Program-made: the position numbers and the translations under genes
Notes under the pieces: model-generated
Seen by the model: only the letters and a program-made list of their open reading frames with translations
Told to the model about the DNA's origin: nothing
Databases searched by the model: none
DNA from: Candidatus Cloacimonadota bacterium
GTDB taxonomy: Bacteria; Cloacimonadota; Cloacimonadia; JGIOTU-2
Length of the DNA stretch: 37,920 bases
Direction: 5' to 3'
NCBI GenBank assembly: GCA_023129415.1
Contig: JAGMCF010000089.1
Coordinates: forward strand, 1-37,920
Part shown: piece by piece, positions 6,731 through 16,901 of the stretch
Numbering within the stretch: position 1 is the first letter of the stretch
Layout: each line of letters opens with the position of its first letter

Positions 6731-7162
6731 TCAAATCTTCCTTATCATTTTTGGATTAATTAATTTCTTTCTTGCAAAAAGCTTATCAATAAATTTTAAT
6801 ATAAAGTAACATAAAGGAATGGAAATTATTGCTAAAATGATTGATAAATTTTCAGAGATATTAAATATATATTTACAAACAGAATAAGTTGTAATCAAGA
6901 AAATTATTGGAACAATATAAATGAGAAACGAAATAAATATACGAATTTTGGGTTCTATCACAAAAGAGATTTTATCACCCTTTTTGGCATTAAGACTGTT
7001 TATAATTTTAAATATTGTTTTTTCATTCCCTTTATAGAAACAGAGTGATTTCAATTGACAGTTCGTGCAATTTTTATCTTTTTCAACTTCAACAAATGCG
7101 AAATTATTTTTTATATTAACAACTATGCCAATTTCATTTGTTATTTCGTTTTCTAAATTCAT
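6731..7162 (-). CDS. RseC/MucC-family membrane protein (SoxR-reducing system type)
   Basis: A 143-residue protein with an N-terminal soluble part carrying a cysteine cluster (C32, C35, C41; pattern CxxCxxxxxC) and two membrane segments at about 77-97 and 105-125, the layout of the RseC family. In other bacteria members influence the sigma-E response or reduce SoxR together with Rnf-like complexes. Neither rseA/B nor rnf genes are in this window, so the role stays open. I take the ATG at 7160-7162, which overlaps the TAG of the upstream barrel gene region by near-abutment; an in-frame TTG is one codon earlier. Confidence 0.85.
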   Translation of the reverse strand: MNLENEITNEIGIVVNIKNNFAFVEVEKDKNCTNCQLKSLCFYKGNEKTIFKIINSLNAKKGDKISFVIEPKIRIFISFLIYIVPIIFLITTYSVCKYIFNISENLSIILAIISIPLCYFILKFIDKLFARKKLINPKMIRKI

Positions 7163-7165
7163 CAA

Positions 7166-8098
7166 CTAAAAATTATATCCTACAGAAAGCTGATGAATAA
7201 AGCCTAATTCCCCATAAGAATTAATTGCATAATCAAAATTATACTCTTTCCAACTAAAGCCAAAACCTGCTGAAATTCCAGACAAAAAGTCTATTTTAGA
7301 GCCTACATGCCAATCATTTGCATTTGTACGGTATCCACATCTTAATTTTAGATTACTACGGAGATTCGTTTCAAATCCAATAGTGCCGTAAAAATCATTA
7401 TCCATTGGTTTGTTTATGTCCAATGTTATAAAGCCATTATTAAGATAATATGCAAAACCAGCTGCAAGGTAGAGTGGCAATTTTTCTTCTTCAGTATAAA
7501 ATTTTGATAATTGTGTTCCAATATTTTTTGCTACAATTCCTAATTTTAGTCTGGGATTCGTTGTTTGATGTAATATGCAAATGTCTGCAGCTACTGCATG
7601 AGAAGAATATTCATCAATTGACTCGGAAATGATTTTTACATTAATTCCCCAATTTATAATATCTGAAACTGTCTTCCCGTAAGATAATCCAAGCAATACA
7701 TCATAAGAGCCAAAAGTGCCAATGTCAATTAGTTGCCGTTGGTCATCAATTCCAGTCTTTGGAATATTACCTACACCAACAAATTTAGAAAATATTGCTA
7801 TGGTTGACTTATCTGAAATAGGCATTACAAAGCTTACAGCTCCTCCATTAAAACCTACTAAATAATTAAGATAAGTAATTCCTAATTTCTTGTTTTTTAC
7901 TTGAGGTAAACCTGCTGGATTCCAGAAGGGTGCCAGTTCATCATTTGATAATCCATGATATGCATTTGCCATAGCAGAACCTCGAGGTCCTATAGGTATC
8001 TTTAGAAAAGTAAATACACTGGTTCCGGCGTCACTGTGAATTGCAAAAAGTGGTTGCACAAAAAATAAAACTATCATTAAAATCGTTATTATTCTCAT
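7166..8098 (-). CDS. PorV/PorQ-type outer-membrane beta-barrel protein (UPF0164-like)
   Basis: A 310-residue protein with signal peptide MRIITILMIVLFFVQPLFA. The mature N-terminus is typical of the PorV/PorQ group: DAGTSVFTFLKIPIGPRGSAMANAY, then LAPFWNPAGL. Alternating beta strands fill the rest, and the C-terminal YNF is a usual BAM-recognition end. In Bacteroidota, PorV shuttles type IX secretion substrates; many relatives in other FCB phyla have unknown jobs, and no other Por genes are nearby. AAGG precedes the ATG. It is immediately followed by the rseC-family gene. Confidence 0.88.
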   Translation of the reverse strand: MRIITILMIVLFFVQPLFAIHSDAGTSVFTFLKIPIGPRGSAMANAYHGLSNDELAPFWNPAGLPQVKNKKLGITYLNYLVGFNGGAVSFVMPISDKSTIAIFSKFVGVGNIPKTGIDDQRQLIDIGTFGSYDVLLGLSYGKTVSDIINWGINVKIISESIDEYSSHAVAADICILHQTTNPRLKLGIVAKNIGTQLSKFYTEEEKLPLYLAAGFAYYLNNGFITLDINKPMDNDFYGTIGFETNLRSNLKLRCGYRTNANDWHVGSKIDFLSGISAGFGFSWKEYNFDYAINSYGELGFIHQLSVGYNF

Positions 8099-8235
8099 TT
8101 TAACCTTCCAATTAATTTAATATAATTTTGAAAATATGTTTCATAATTTTAATTTGAGTAATTTTTTATAAATCCCTTTATTTTGTCAATAACTATTACA
8201 CAAAATTGTACAAATATGAAAAAATTACCTTAATT

Positions 8236-9555
8236 TTACAAACCATTTATTATCTTTTTTTTATAATAATTAGCTCTATCAATTATTTCAGCTTCATCAA
8301 CATTAACAAGTTTGCGATTTTCCATAACAATTTTCCCATTTATTATTACATCCTTAACATAATAACTTGAAATAGTATAAACTAAATGAGAATAAACATT
8401 ATACATTGGAATAGTATCCAATTGGCTTTTATTAATCAAAATAATGTCTGCTTTTTTTCCAATTTCAATAGATCCAATTTCTGAATCTTTTTTAAATGCC
8501 TTTGCTGAATTTATTGTACACATTCTAACAATGTCAATAGCTGGTAAAAAAGTTGGGTCTTGATTATATGCTTTTTGCAATTTTGATGTAAAATCCATCT
8601 CTTCTAATATATCTAAATTATTATTACTTGCTACCCCATCAGTTCCTAAACAAACATTTACTCCGTTTTCTAAATATTCTTTCATTGGAGCAAAACCTGA
8701 AGCTAACTTTAAATCACTTTCTGTGGTTATTGCAATACTAACATTTTTTTCACGCAACAATTTCATTTCATTTTCATTCACCCAAATTCCATGAGCTGAG
8801 AGAACATCCTCACTTAAAAAACCTATATCATGAAGATATTCAATTGGCGGCTTGCTATTGTTCTTTATACAATCTTCAATTTCTTTTTTTGTTTCTGAAA
8901 CATGAATATGTAAAAGCATATTGTTATTTCTTGCTGTTTCTGCAGAAAGCTGAAGTGTCTCTTTACAACAGGCATAAATTGAATGAGGTGCAATTGAATA
9001 CTCAATTAATTCATCTTTTTCAAATTCTTTATGCTGGTTCACTGAATAGTCAATAATTTGTTCTGGATTAGTGCAATTAGCAACTGGAGAATCTAAAACA
9101 ACTTCGCCAATAATTGCACGAATACCAACCCTTGAAGCAGCTTCACCACATTGCTTTCCAAAAAAATACATATCATTAAACAGAACTATTCCATTTTTAA
9201 CCATCTCAGCCGCACTGTGTAGAACAGCATTGTAAATAAATTCCTCAGATAAAAATTTTGCTTCTGTAGGCCAGATATATTTATTTAACCATCTATCCAA
9301 TGGAAGGTCATCAGCTAATCCACGAAAATATGTCATTCCAGAATGTGTGTGTGCATTTATTAATCCTGGCATAACAATCTTAGAAGAAGCATTAATAGTT
9401 TTATCAGAATTATATTTTAGGTCAATTTCTTTTGTTAAACCAACATCAACAATATTTCCGTTCTTGATTGCGACAGCACCATCTTCAATAATTTGCATAT
9501 CTTTATCAATCGTAACAATAAGCCCATTCTTTATTAGTATATCTACTCTATCCAT
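8236..9555 (-). CDS. mtaD: 5'-methylthioadenosine/S-adenosylhomocysteine deaminase-type amidohydrolase
   Basis: A 439-residue metal-dependent amidohydrolase of the MtaD/SsnA/TrzA branch, predicted to deaminate S-adenosylhomocysteine, methylthioadenosine or a related adenosine compound. Metal ligands and catalytic residues are in place: NAHTH (H69, H71), HIHVSE (H216, E221), SAHG (H255) and LGTDG (D306). The segment MTYFRGLADDLPLDRWL after NAHTHSG is typical of MtaD. The stretch TTESDLKLASG stands where most members have a Pro-x-SN-LKLASG form, a small local difference that could affect specificity. It stands alone, divergent from the giant kinase gene. Confidence 0.88.
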   Translation of the reverse strand: MDRVDILIKNGLIVTIDKDMQIIEDGAVAIKNGNIVDVGLTKEIDLKYNSDKTINASSKIVMPGLINAHTHSGMTYFRGLADDLPLDRWLNKYIWPTEAKFLSEEFIYNAVLHSAAEMVKNGIVLFNDMYFFGKQCGEAASRVGIRAIIGEVVLDSPVANCTNPEQIIDYSVNQHKEFEKDELIEYSIAPHSIYACCKETLQLSAETARNNNMLLHIHVSETKKEIEDCIKNNSKPPIEYLHDIGFLSEDVLSAHGIWVNENEMKLLREKNVSIAITTESDLKLASGFAPMKEYLENGVNVCLGTDGVASNNNLDILEEMDFTSKLQKAYNQDPTFLPAIDIVRMCTINSAKAFKKDSEIGSIEIGKKADIILINKSQLDTIPMYNVYSHLVYTISSYYVKDVIINGKIVMENRKLVNVDEAEIIDRANYYKKKIINGL

Positions 9556-9775
9556 TCATTCTCCAAAAAAAGATTTTCTTAATTTGAGAAATTCTAAATA
9601 TTGCTGAAAAATTATATCCACTTTAAATATTTATTTCATTTAATTATTGACATAAAATATGTTTTCAAGCATATTTCAATGTAAAATTGTCAAGAATTTC
9701 AAAGTTCAAAATATTAAATTCAATAATAAATACCTATATTTTAAAAGGAATTTTAATTTCTAAAAAATTTTTATG

Positions 9776-9804
9776 TTGACAATAGGTAACACTATTATTG
9801 TTAT
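9776..9804 (+). promoter_or_regulatory. Candidate sigma-70 type promoter of the giant kinase gene
   Basis: TTGACA (9776-9781), a 17-nt spacer and TGTTAT (9799-9804, four of six consensus matches) place a start of transcription near 9811. It is followed by AAGGAG at 9817-9822, five bases before the ATG. The 272-bp gap between the divergent amidohydrolase and kinase genes holds no gene. Confidence 0.55.
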
Positions 9805-9827
9805 TTTAAATTATAGAAGGAGTATTT

Positions 9828-12800
9828 ATGTCTTTAATTGCCTTACATTATGAGTTAAAAGAAAAAATTGGGACTGGCAATTTTGGAACTATATATAAAG
9901 TAGAAGATATTGCAACAAAAAAAGCTTTCACAATAAAAATATTTGACAAAATTCCTATTGAAGATATTCGGGAAAAATTAAATCCTGAAATAATGAATGA
10001 GATTACAAAACTATCTCATCAAAATCTAATCAAGATATATGATTACGGTATTTATCAAAACCATTTGTATTCTATTTTTGAATATTTTGAGGGTGAAAAT
10101 CTCCAAAACTTTCTTCTGAATGACAAAAATAAAAAGGATTTTTTTCAAATTATTGTTCAGATCTGTTATGCAATTGAACACCTCCATTCACACAATATTA
10201 TTCATAAAGATTTGAAACTTGAGAATGTTCTTTTCAAAAATGTAGATGGAAAAATTACAGTTAAAGTTTATGATTATGGTTTTAACAAAATAATATCCCA
10301 AACTGAAGCTTATACTGAAGGAGAAGCAGTAGGTCAACCGTATTTATCTCCTGAATTATTACAAGGAGGTTCTTTCTCTCAAAAGAGTGATTTCTATGCT
10401 CTGGGTATAATACTTTATTTTCTGACTGTTGGCACATTTCCTCTATCTCTGGATGAAATTAAACTAATCACTGAAAAAAATATCCATACCATTATTCCAC
10501 AGTTCCCAAGCAAAATAAACCCTAATGTAGATAAAAAACTTGAAGATTTGATTTTTCATCTAATTGAATTCAATCCTGATTTGAGAATTAGCAACACATC
10601 AGAAATCATTAAATATATTAATCAATCACAAGAAAAACAATTTCCAATTACTTTAGAACCATCAATTGCTAAACAAATTGAATCAAAACCCATCAAATAC
10701 AATGAAAAAAGTATTATGTTACTAAAAGATTTTGTTGCTGAAGCAACTGGTGGAAATGGCAAAATAGTCTTTGTTACTGGCGAGAAAGGTGTTGGAAAAA
10801 GGGAATCATTAAGATATTTAAAATCGTATTTACTTTCTGAAGATTACAATGTATTTTACTATAATTGTAGTAAATATCACCGAGATCCATTCTTCCTATT
10901 AAGTAAGGAAATATACACTTCTCAGGGTGAGAAGGATAAACAAAAATTTGAAAAGGAAGCATCAGAAAAATTTAGTAAATTCTTATTCAGTTCTGAAGAA
11001 AAATCTCTAAAATTAACAGAAAATGAAATTGATTTGAAGCAAGATTTCACTTTAGTTAGAGATTATATTTACTCTTTCTCAAAAACAAAGCCAATCGTAT
11101 TTTTCATAAGTGATATTGACATTGCTGATAAAGATACAATGGACTTTCTTGAATTCCTTTCAAAAGATATTTATTGTTACCCATTTTTGGTTGCTGTTAG
11201 TACATATAATGCATCATTAACTGAAAGAATAGAAAGGGCTGAACAAATTAATATTCCATTTCTATCAAAAGAAGAAACCAATGGATACTTAAAAAGTTTA
11301 ATACAACTAGACTATCCACAAAATTTTTTAGATCAGATTTATTATCTTTCAAATGGAAATCAAATCATAATCAAATATCTTTTGATTTCACTTGTTGAGA
11401 ATAAGATAATTATTAATAAAGATAATGAATGGAATTTCAATATAGATATTAAAAAAGCAAAATTACCTCCTAAGATAGATAGTTTAATTCAACTAAAGAT
11501 AAAAACAATTCCTAAGAAAATTAGGAATCAACTTTCAAAATTAGCTATCTTACAAGTCCCCTTTTCAACAGGAATAATTAAATATATACTAAATTTTGAT
11601 ACATCTAAATCACTATTCTTTTTTATACAACAATGTGAAAGACTTGAAATCCTGGTCAAAGATAAAAATTATATTGAACAAGGCTATTATAAATTCGTCT
11701 ATCCTGCAATAAAAAATATCCTATCGGCTAAGAATTCACCAAATGAAAAAAAATCCATTTCTGAAAAAGTAATTAACTACTTCATTGATAAAGTAGTTAC
11801 AAAACCAGCTATTATGGATGGAATTATTTCACATTGTGAGATTATAAGAGACTATGATTCAATAACTAATTATCAAATGCTTAAAACAAAATATTTCTAC
11901 GATAAAAAGGAATACTTGAAAGCATGGAATTCATGTTTTATTGCAATAAAGAACTTAGAAAAGATAAATAAAAAAATATCAAAAACAAAAATTAGTGAAT
12001 GTATTAAATTTTTGATGAAAATCAGTATTATTGTTGAAAAATGCGAAACAATGATAAAAACTTATCAACTCTGGCAAAAATCAATTAACCCTAATTTTGA
12101 AATTTTCTGGTTTTATAGTAAATTATTATTAAAATGTAATAAATACAACCAAGCTTTGAAAGTATTACATTTAGCAGAAAAGATTGCATCACCTCATGAA
12201 ATGAACGATGCCTTGATATCAAGGATAGAAATTTATATTACCTCTCCTGATTTTTCAAGGGAAGAATCAGTCAAAATTATAAAAACAATAAATTTAAACA
12301 ATCTTTCGCAAAAGCAAAAGGTTAATTTCTACATACAAAACGCAAAGTTTCACTATACTTATGCAGAATATAAGGAAGCAATAGATAATTATAAAATCGC
12401 AGAAAAAACATCTCAAAAAGCATTAATGTTATTTGAACTTGGAAGAATTTATAAATTCATTGCAGATGCTTACAATATTCAAAATATATTACCCAAAGCT
12501 ATCAATAATTATAAAAAGGCAAGAGATATTAGTGAGAATGAAGGAGATATTTTTAATCTGGCAAACATCTACTCTTCCTGGGGTATGGTTGACTTAAAAA
12601 AGGGAGTTCTTTATCAAGGAATAGAAAAAATTAAAAAAGCTTTGTATTATTACGAATACTTACAATATCTTCCAGGTATTGGTGAGGTAAATCTTATTCT
12701 CGCGCAAACTAAATATAAATTAGGTAAGTTTCGTGAAGCAGATAAACACTTTAAAGACGCTTTGAAAGTTGCTCGTGAAATAAAGGATAATAATTTGGAG

Positions 12801-15308
12801 AAAGAAATTCTTCGTAGATATTCTTTTCTTAAATTTAAAATTTCTTCACCGGCAGTTTTTCTGAATTTCCTACATAAACACTATGCTGAATACTTTAAAA
12901 GTGGGAAAATAACATCAATTAACTCATTCCTTAAGAATTACATATTTTATCTTGTACAAACTGGAAAAGAAAAATATATTGGAAATATATTACAACAAAT
13001 TGAAGATCAACAAGTAAATTATAGTTTAGAAAAAGAATTTATATATCAGGTTCGGGGGTGGGTTGAAAGATCCAAAGGGAACATATCTTCTACAATAAGT
13101 TTTTTTAAAAAATCTGCAACAATTTCTAAAACTAATGAAAATGAATATGCACTAATGATTAACTACTTTAATGTATCTGATTCATATTACTTAAACGGGA
13201 ATATTAATCAAGCAGAAATTTATTGTGATTTAGCAAAATCAATTGCTTTAAAAAATAGTTTTACTCGTTGGCAAAACAAAGCTAAAGTAGCTCAATCAAA
13301 ATTCCTTCTTAAAAATCCAGATATTAATTTAAGGATTATCTTACGAAATTTACTTCTATCTGAAAAAACTGCCAGGGAAATGAAAGATTGGACCCTAATA
13401 TGTCAAAGCCAATTATTAATAATGCTAATTTATCGCACCCTGCACTCTCAGAAATTTGAGAATATCTATAAAAGAAAATTTAAAAATCAAATAACATTAT
13501 TGACAAGAGGACTAACAAAAGAAGACCAAAAACTATTTAAGGATAGATTTTATTATTCACTCCTGGAGTCTAATAAAAAAATAAGAGAATTGATCATCCC
13601 TCGTACCCATACTTCTACAACAATACTTCAACATAAGTTTCTAAATCTATTACAACTTACCAGCTCTGAACAAATAAGATTTTATTTAGAAAAGTATATA
13701 AAAGAAATTCTTGGTGTTGAAAAATATGCGATTTTGCTTTATGAAAAAAGCAAAAAAGATGGAGAATTCTGGTTAAGATGTGGTTTTTCTAGAAACTTTT
13801 TATCAGGCGAACATAAATTATATTTAGAAAAATTAAGAAATGAAATGACCCAAGTATATTATAAAATAGGAAAAATCCATTATTGCTTAAGTCCACTTAT
13901 GATTAAAAATGATATAATAGGAATAATTATTTTATCAGACAATGGTGAACTGCCGTTTACTAAAACTGAAAAAATAATAATTAAACTTACCAGTTTTTAT
14001 TTAACAATTATTTTTAAAAAAATTGGAGAATATAAAGAAATCTTAGAACAAAGCAAACAATTGTCAAATCTTCTTATAATTAGTAGAGACGTTTTGCAAA
14101 TAATGGATATACAAGAGCTTGAGAATCAAATCACATTAAGTGCTTTACAGCTTACTGGTGCAGAACGAGGCTTCTTTATTACTCTCGATGAAAATAATAA
14201 CTTTATGTTTAATGTAGCACTTTTGAAATCGGGTGAAAGGATAGAAAAAACTAATCTAGAAATAAATAAAGAAATATTAAAAGATGTTTATGAAACTGAC
14301 ATGCATATTACATCTACAAGTACATACAAAGAAACAAGATATGATGATTCACAATCGGTATATTGTGCACCTATAAAAGTAAATAATGCTATCTTTGGAT
14401 TTTTATACTTAGATAATCAGGGTAGTAAACAAAATACACTAAGATTTAATGAAAAGTTATTAGAGATTTTCCTGCTAACCTCAGAGACTGCAATCAAAAA
14501 TTCATTAGATTACAGAGAATTATGTAGAGCAAATGAAGAATTGCTCAAGCTTGATCAGGCAAGAGCAGATTTTATAAACATCTCATCACACGAATTTAAT
14601 ACACCTATACAAATATTGAAAGGATATCTTGGCATTCTCAAGGATGAAAATATTTCACCTGAAATAAAAGCAAATACACTCAGAATTATGGAAAACAATA
14701 TCAATAGATTAATTAATTCGGTCAATAATGTTTTACAAATGAATGCTCTTGAAATAAGTACTTCAAAACTAATAAAAGAATGGCTTAATATTAAAGATAT
14801 TCTGAAAATCGTTTATGATGAGACTAAAGTTTTATCTGACAGACGAAAGCAGAAATTGATTTTGAAAATTGCAAAAGATATTAAATCAGTATATGCAGAA
14901 CGGATCTGTTTGATAAATGCTATAAAAAATCTAGTGCTTAATGCTATTAAGTTTACAGAAGATTATGGAGAGATAATCATTGGTGCAAGAAAATCAAAAT
15001 TTAAAAATGAAAAAATAAATGATAAAGATTCATTGGTAATTTATGTGAAGGATAATGGGATCGGGGTTCCATCTTATGAATTAGAAAATATTTTCAAGGA
15101 ATTTTATGAAGTTGCTGATATTAAAGCTCATCACTCTGGATTGACAGAATTCAAATCCTCTGGATTAGGTTTAGGACTTCCTGTAACAAAATCAATAGTA
15201 GAACTATTTGGTGGCAAAATATGGGCTGAAAGTGTAAAAGGGGAAGGTTCAACTTTCTTTATTGCGTTGCTTTTATCAAATAATGAAAATTCTAATGAAA
15301 AAAAATAG
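9828..15308 (+). CDS. Ser/Thr protein kinase-ATPase/TPR-GAF-histidine kinase fusion
   Basis: An 1826-residue soluble multidomain kinase. Residues 8-265 form a Ser/Thr kinase: GTGNFG 15-20, K37, HKD 126-128, N133, DYG 149-151, SPE 174-176; every catalytic residue is kept. About 295-640 resembles an AAA/STAND ATPase, but the P-loop reads GEKGVGKR (318-325) with Arg where Ser/Thr is usual, so nucleotide binding may be weak. About 680-1250 is helical TPR-like repeats. Two GAF-like domains lie at about 1270-1400 and 1415-1555. Then come HisKA with SSHEFNTP (H1588) and HATPase_c with N1705, DNGIG (1742-1746) and GLGLGL (1769-1774). The architecture matches the dual-kinase multi-sensor family known from cyanobacteria (HstK type) and other phyla. 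No transmembrane segment, receiver domain or response regulator is visible here, so input and output partners are unknown. Confidence 0.93.
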   Translation: MSLIALHYELKEKIGTGNFGTIYKVEDIATKKAFTIKIFDKIPIEDIREKLNPEIMNEITKLSHQNLIKIYDYGIYQNHLYSIFEYFEGENLQNFLLNDKNKKDFFQIIVQICYAIEHLHSHNIIHKDLKLENVLFKNVDGKITVKVYDYGFNKIISQTEAYTEGEAVGQPYLSPELLQGGSFSQKSDFYALGIILYFLTVGTFPLSLDEIKLITEKNIHTIIPQFPSKINPNVDKKLEDLIFHLIEFNPDLRISNTSEIIKYINQSQEKQFPITLEPSIAKQIESKPIKYNEKSIMLLKDFVAEATGGNGKIVFVTGEKGVGKRESLRYLKSYLLSEDYNVFYYNCSKYHRDPFFLLSKEIYTSQGEKDKQKFEKEASEKFSKFLFSSEEKSLKLTENEIDLKQDFTLVRDYIYSFSKTKPIVFFISDIDIADKDTMDFLEFLSKDIYCYPFLVAVSTYNASLTERIERAEQINIPFLSKEETNGYLKSLIQLDYPQNFLDQIYYLSNGNQIIIKYLLISLVENKIIINKDNEWNFNIDIKKAKLPPKIDSLIQLKIKTIPKKIRNQLSKLAILQVPFSTGIIKYILNFDTSKSLFFFIQQCERLEILVKDKNYIEQGYYKFVYPAIKNILSAKNSPNEKKSISEKVINYFIDKVVTKPAIMDGIISHCEIIRDYDSITNYQMLKTKYFYDKKEYLKAWNSCFIAIKNLEKINKKISKTKISECIKFLMKISIIVEKCETMIKTYQLWQKSINPNFEIFWFYSKLLLKCNKYNQALKVLHLAEKIASPHEMNDALISRIEIYITSPDFSREESVKIIKTINLNNLSQKQKVNFYIQNAKFHYTYAEYKEAIDNYKIAEKTSQKALMLFELGRIYKFIADAYNIQNILPKAINNYKKARDISENEGDIFNLANIYSSWGMVDLKKGVLYQGIEKIKKALYYYEYLQYLPGIGEVNLILAQTKYKLGKFREADKHFKDALKVAREIKDNNLEKEILRRYSFLKFKISSPAVFLNFLHKHYAEYFKSGKITSINSFLKNYIFYLVQTGKEKYIGNILQQIEDQQVNYSLEKEFIYQVRGWVERSKGNISSTISFFKKSATISKTNENEYALMINYFNVSDSYYLNGNINQAEIYCDLAKSIALKNSFTRWQNKAKVAQSKFLLKNPDINLRIILRNLLLSEKTAREMKDWTLICQSQLLIMLIYRTLHSQKFENIYKRKFKNQITLLTRGLTKEDQKLFKDRFYYSLLESNKKIRELIIPRTHTSTTILQHKFLNLLQLTSSEQIRFYLEKYIKEILGVEKYAILLYEKSKKDGEFWLRCGFSRNFLSGEHKLYLEKLRNEMTQVYYKIGKIHYCLSPLMIKNDIIGIIILSDNGELPFTKTEKIIIKLTSFYLTIIFKKIGEYKEILEQSKQLSNLLIISRDVLQIMDIQELENQITLSALQLTGAERGFFITLDENNNFMFNVALLKSGERIEKTNLEINKEILKDVYETDMHITSTSTYKETRYDDSQSVYCAPIKVNNAIFGFLYLDNQGSKQNTLRFNEKLLEIFLLTSETAIKNSLDYRELCRANEELLKLDQARADFINISSHEFNTPIQILKGYLGILKDENISPEIKANTLRIMENNINRLINSVNNVLQMNALEISTSKLIKEWLNIKDILKIVYDETKVLSDRRKQKLILKIAKDIKSVYAERICLINAIKNLVLNAIKFTEDYGEIIIGARKSKFKNEKINDKDSLVIYVKDNGIGVPSYELENIFKEFYEVADIKAHHSGLTEFKSSGLGLGLPVTKSIVELFGGKIWAESVKGEGSTFFIALLLSNNENSNEKK

Positions 15309-15402
15309 TATTATAAATGCAATTACTCAATAAAAATTTGACACCATTAACAAACAAAATTGAAATTCTCACAAAATCAATATAGGTAAATAAATTCGTC
15401 AT

Positions 15403-15557
15403 GAAACCCCTCGTTAGATAGCACCCTATCCCGAAATCGGGACGGGACAAGAGTCATCTAACAGGGCAAGCACGAACTATCACGCATCTCCCGATGCATC
15501 AAGATAAATAAAGAAAAAAGTTAGTGTTTGTTCGTGTTAGTTAGTGGCAAATAATTC
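15403..15557. repeat. Composite palindromic cluster before gcvPA
   Basis: An outer imperfect pair, CCCCTCGTTAGAT (15407-15419) and ATCTAACAGGG (15456-15466), encloses the perfect TCCCGAAATCGGGA palindrome (15429-15442). It is followed by GGGCAAGCACGAAC, like 112-126, and by a TTCGTG-type string at 15519-15546 that ends 23 nt before the gcvPA start. So two repeat families are nested in one place. Upstream of it, 15309-15402 shows no gene and no clear terminator for the kinase gene. Confidence 0.7.
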
Positions 15558-15569
15558 ATGGGAGCACTA

Positions 15570-16901
15570 ATGCCATTCATTTCAAATACAGATGAACAAC
15601 GAAAACAGATGTTACAAGAAATTGGAGTAAATAGCTTTGAAGAATTGTTGGCTGGAATTCCAAAGGACTTATTTATAAAAGGAAAATTGAACTTATCAGA
15701 CCCAATGTCCGAAATGGAGATTGCAAAACATATAACAAAACTTTCTGAGAAAAATACCAATACAAATCAATTTGTTTCCTTTTTAGGTGCAGGAATTTAT
15801 GACCATTTTATCCCTGCTGCAGTTAATTATATTATTGGACGTCCAGAATTTTACTCTGCTTATACACCTTATCAAGCAGAGGTAAGTCAAGGAACACTTC
15901 AATTCATTTATGAATTTCAAACAATGATATGTGAACTTACTGGAATGGATGTGGCAAATGCCTCAATGTATGATGGAGCAACAGCAGCAGCTGAAGCAAT
16001 TTTAATTGCATTAAGGCACACTCGTCGTAAAAAAATTCTTATTTCCAGTTTGATTCATCCTTCATATAAAGAGGTTATCAAAACTTATACATCTCCCCTA
16101 AATGTAGAATTAGTTTATATTCCTCAGAAAGATGGAAGAACAGACATTGAGGTTTTAAAGGATACAATAGATGATACTGTTGGAGTAGTCCTTATTCAAA
16201 CTCCAAATTTTCTGGGTTGTATTGAAGATATGAAATCTATTGATCCGATTGTTCATTCATACAAGAATTGTTTATTAATCGCTTCAGTTGATCCAATTTC
16301 TCTTATGTTGTTTAATACTCCTTCAGAATATAATGCTGATATTGTAGTTGGTGAAGGACAGGTTTTGGGAAATATGCAAAATCTTGGCGGACCACTTTTC
16401 GGATTCTTTGCAGCAAAAAAGAATTTAATAAGAAAAATGCCTGGTAGAATTGTGGGAGCAACTCATGATAAAAATGGACAACGCGGGTATGTTTTAACTC
16501 TTCAAACTCGGGAGCAACATATTCGGAGAGATAAAGCAACCTCAAATATTTGCACTAATGAATCGCTCTGTGCATTAGCTGCAACAGTTTATATGGTTTT
16601 GATGGGAAAGAAAGGTCTAAGAGAAGTTGCGAAACAATCAACAATTAAAGCCCATTATCTGTTTGAAAAGATTTGTGATGTAGATGGATTCTCACCAGCA
16701 TATAGTTCTCCCTTCTTTAAAGAATTTGCTGTAAGAACTGAAGAAAAGCCAGATAAAATAATTAAAAAAATGAAAGATAAAGGTTATTTTGCAGGAGTTG
16801 ATATAACCCCTTTCGGATATGAAAATCAAATTCTTATGGCAGTTACCGAGAAACGAACAAAATCTGAGATTGATAATTTTATACATGAATTAAAAGATTA
16901 A
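15570..16901 (+). CDS. gcvPA: Glycine dehydrogenase (decarboxylating) subunit 1, P-protein alpha
   Basis: N-terminal half of the two-subunit PLP-dependent P-protein, which decarboxylates glycine and passes the aminomethyl group to lipoyl-GcvH. The 443-residue product shows the typical start MPFISNTDEQRKQML, FLGAGIYDHFIPAAV, YTPYQAEVSQGTLQ, MYDGATAAAEA and the QTREQHIRRDKATSNICTN segment. I chose the ATG at 15570 because GGGAG lies 5 nt upstream of it; an ATG 12 nt earlier overlaps that site and lacks its own. gcvPB follows after 157 bp. gcvT and gcvH are not in the window. Confidence 0.96.
   Translation: MPFISNTDEQRKQMLQEIGVNSFEELLAGIPKDLFIKGKLNLSDPMSEMEIAKHITKLSEKNTNTNQFVSFLGAGIYDHFIPAAVNYIIGRPEFYSAYTPYQAEVSQGTLQFIYEFQTMICELTGMDVANASMYDGATAAAEAILIALRHTRRKKILISSLIHPSYKEVIKTYTSPLNVELVYIPQKDGRTDIEVLKDTIDDTVGVVLIQTPNFLGCIEDMKSIDPIVHSYKNCLLIASVDPISLMLFNTPSEYNADIVVGEGQVLGNMQNLGGPLFGFFAAKKNLIRKMPGRIVGATHDKNGQRGYVLTLQTREQHIRRDKATSNICTNESLCALAATVYMVLMGKKGLREVAKQSTIKAHYLFEKICDVDGFSPAYSSPFFKEFAVRTEEKPDKIIKKMKDKGYFAGVDITPFGYENQILMAVTEKRTKSEIDNFIHELKD

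Noticed and set aside
15558-15569. Earlier start for gcvPA
   Set aside because: This ATG overlaps the ribosome-binding site of the better start at 15570.
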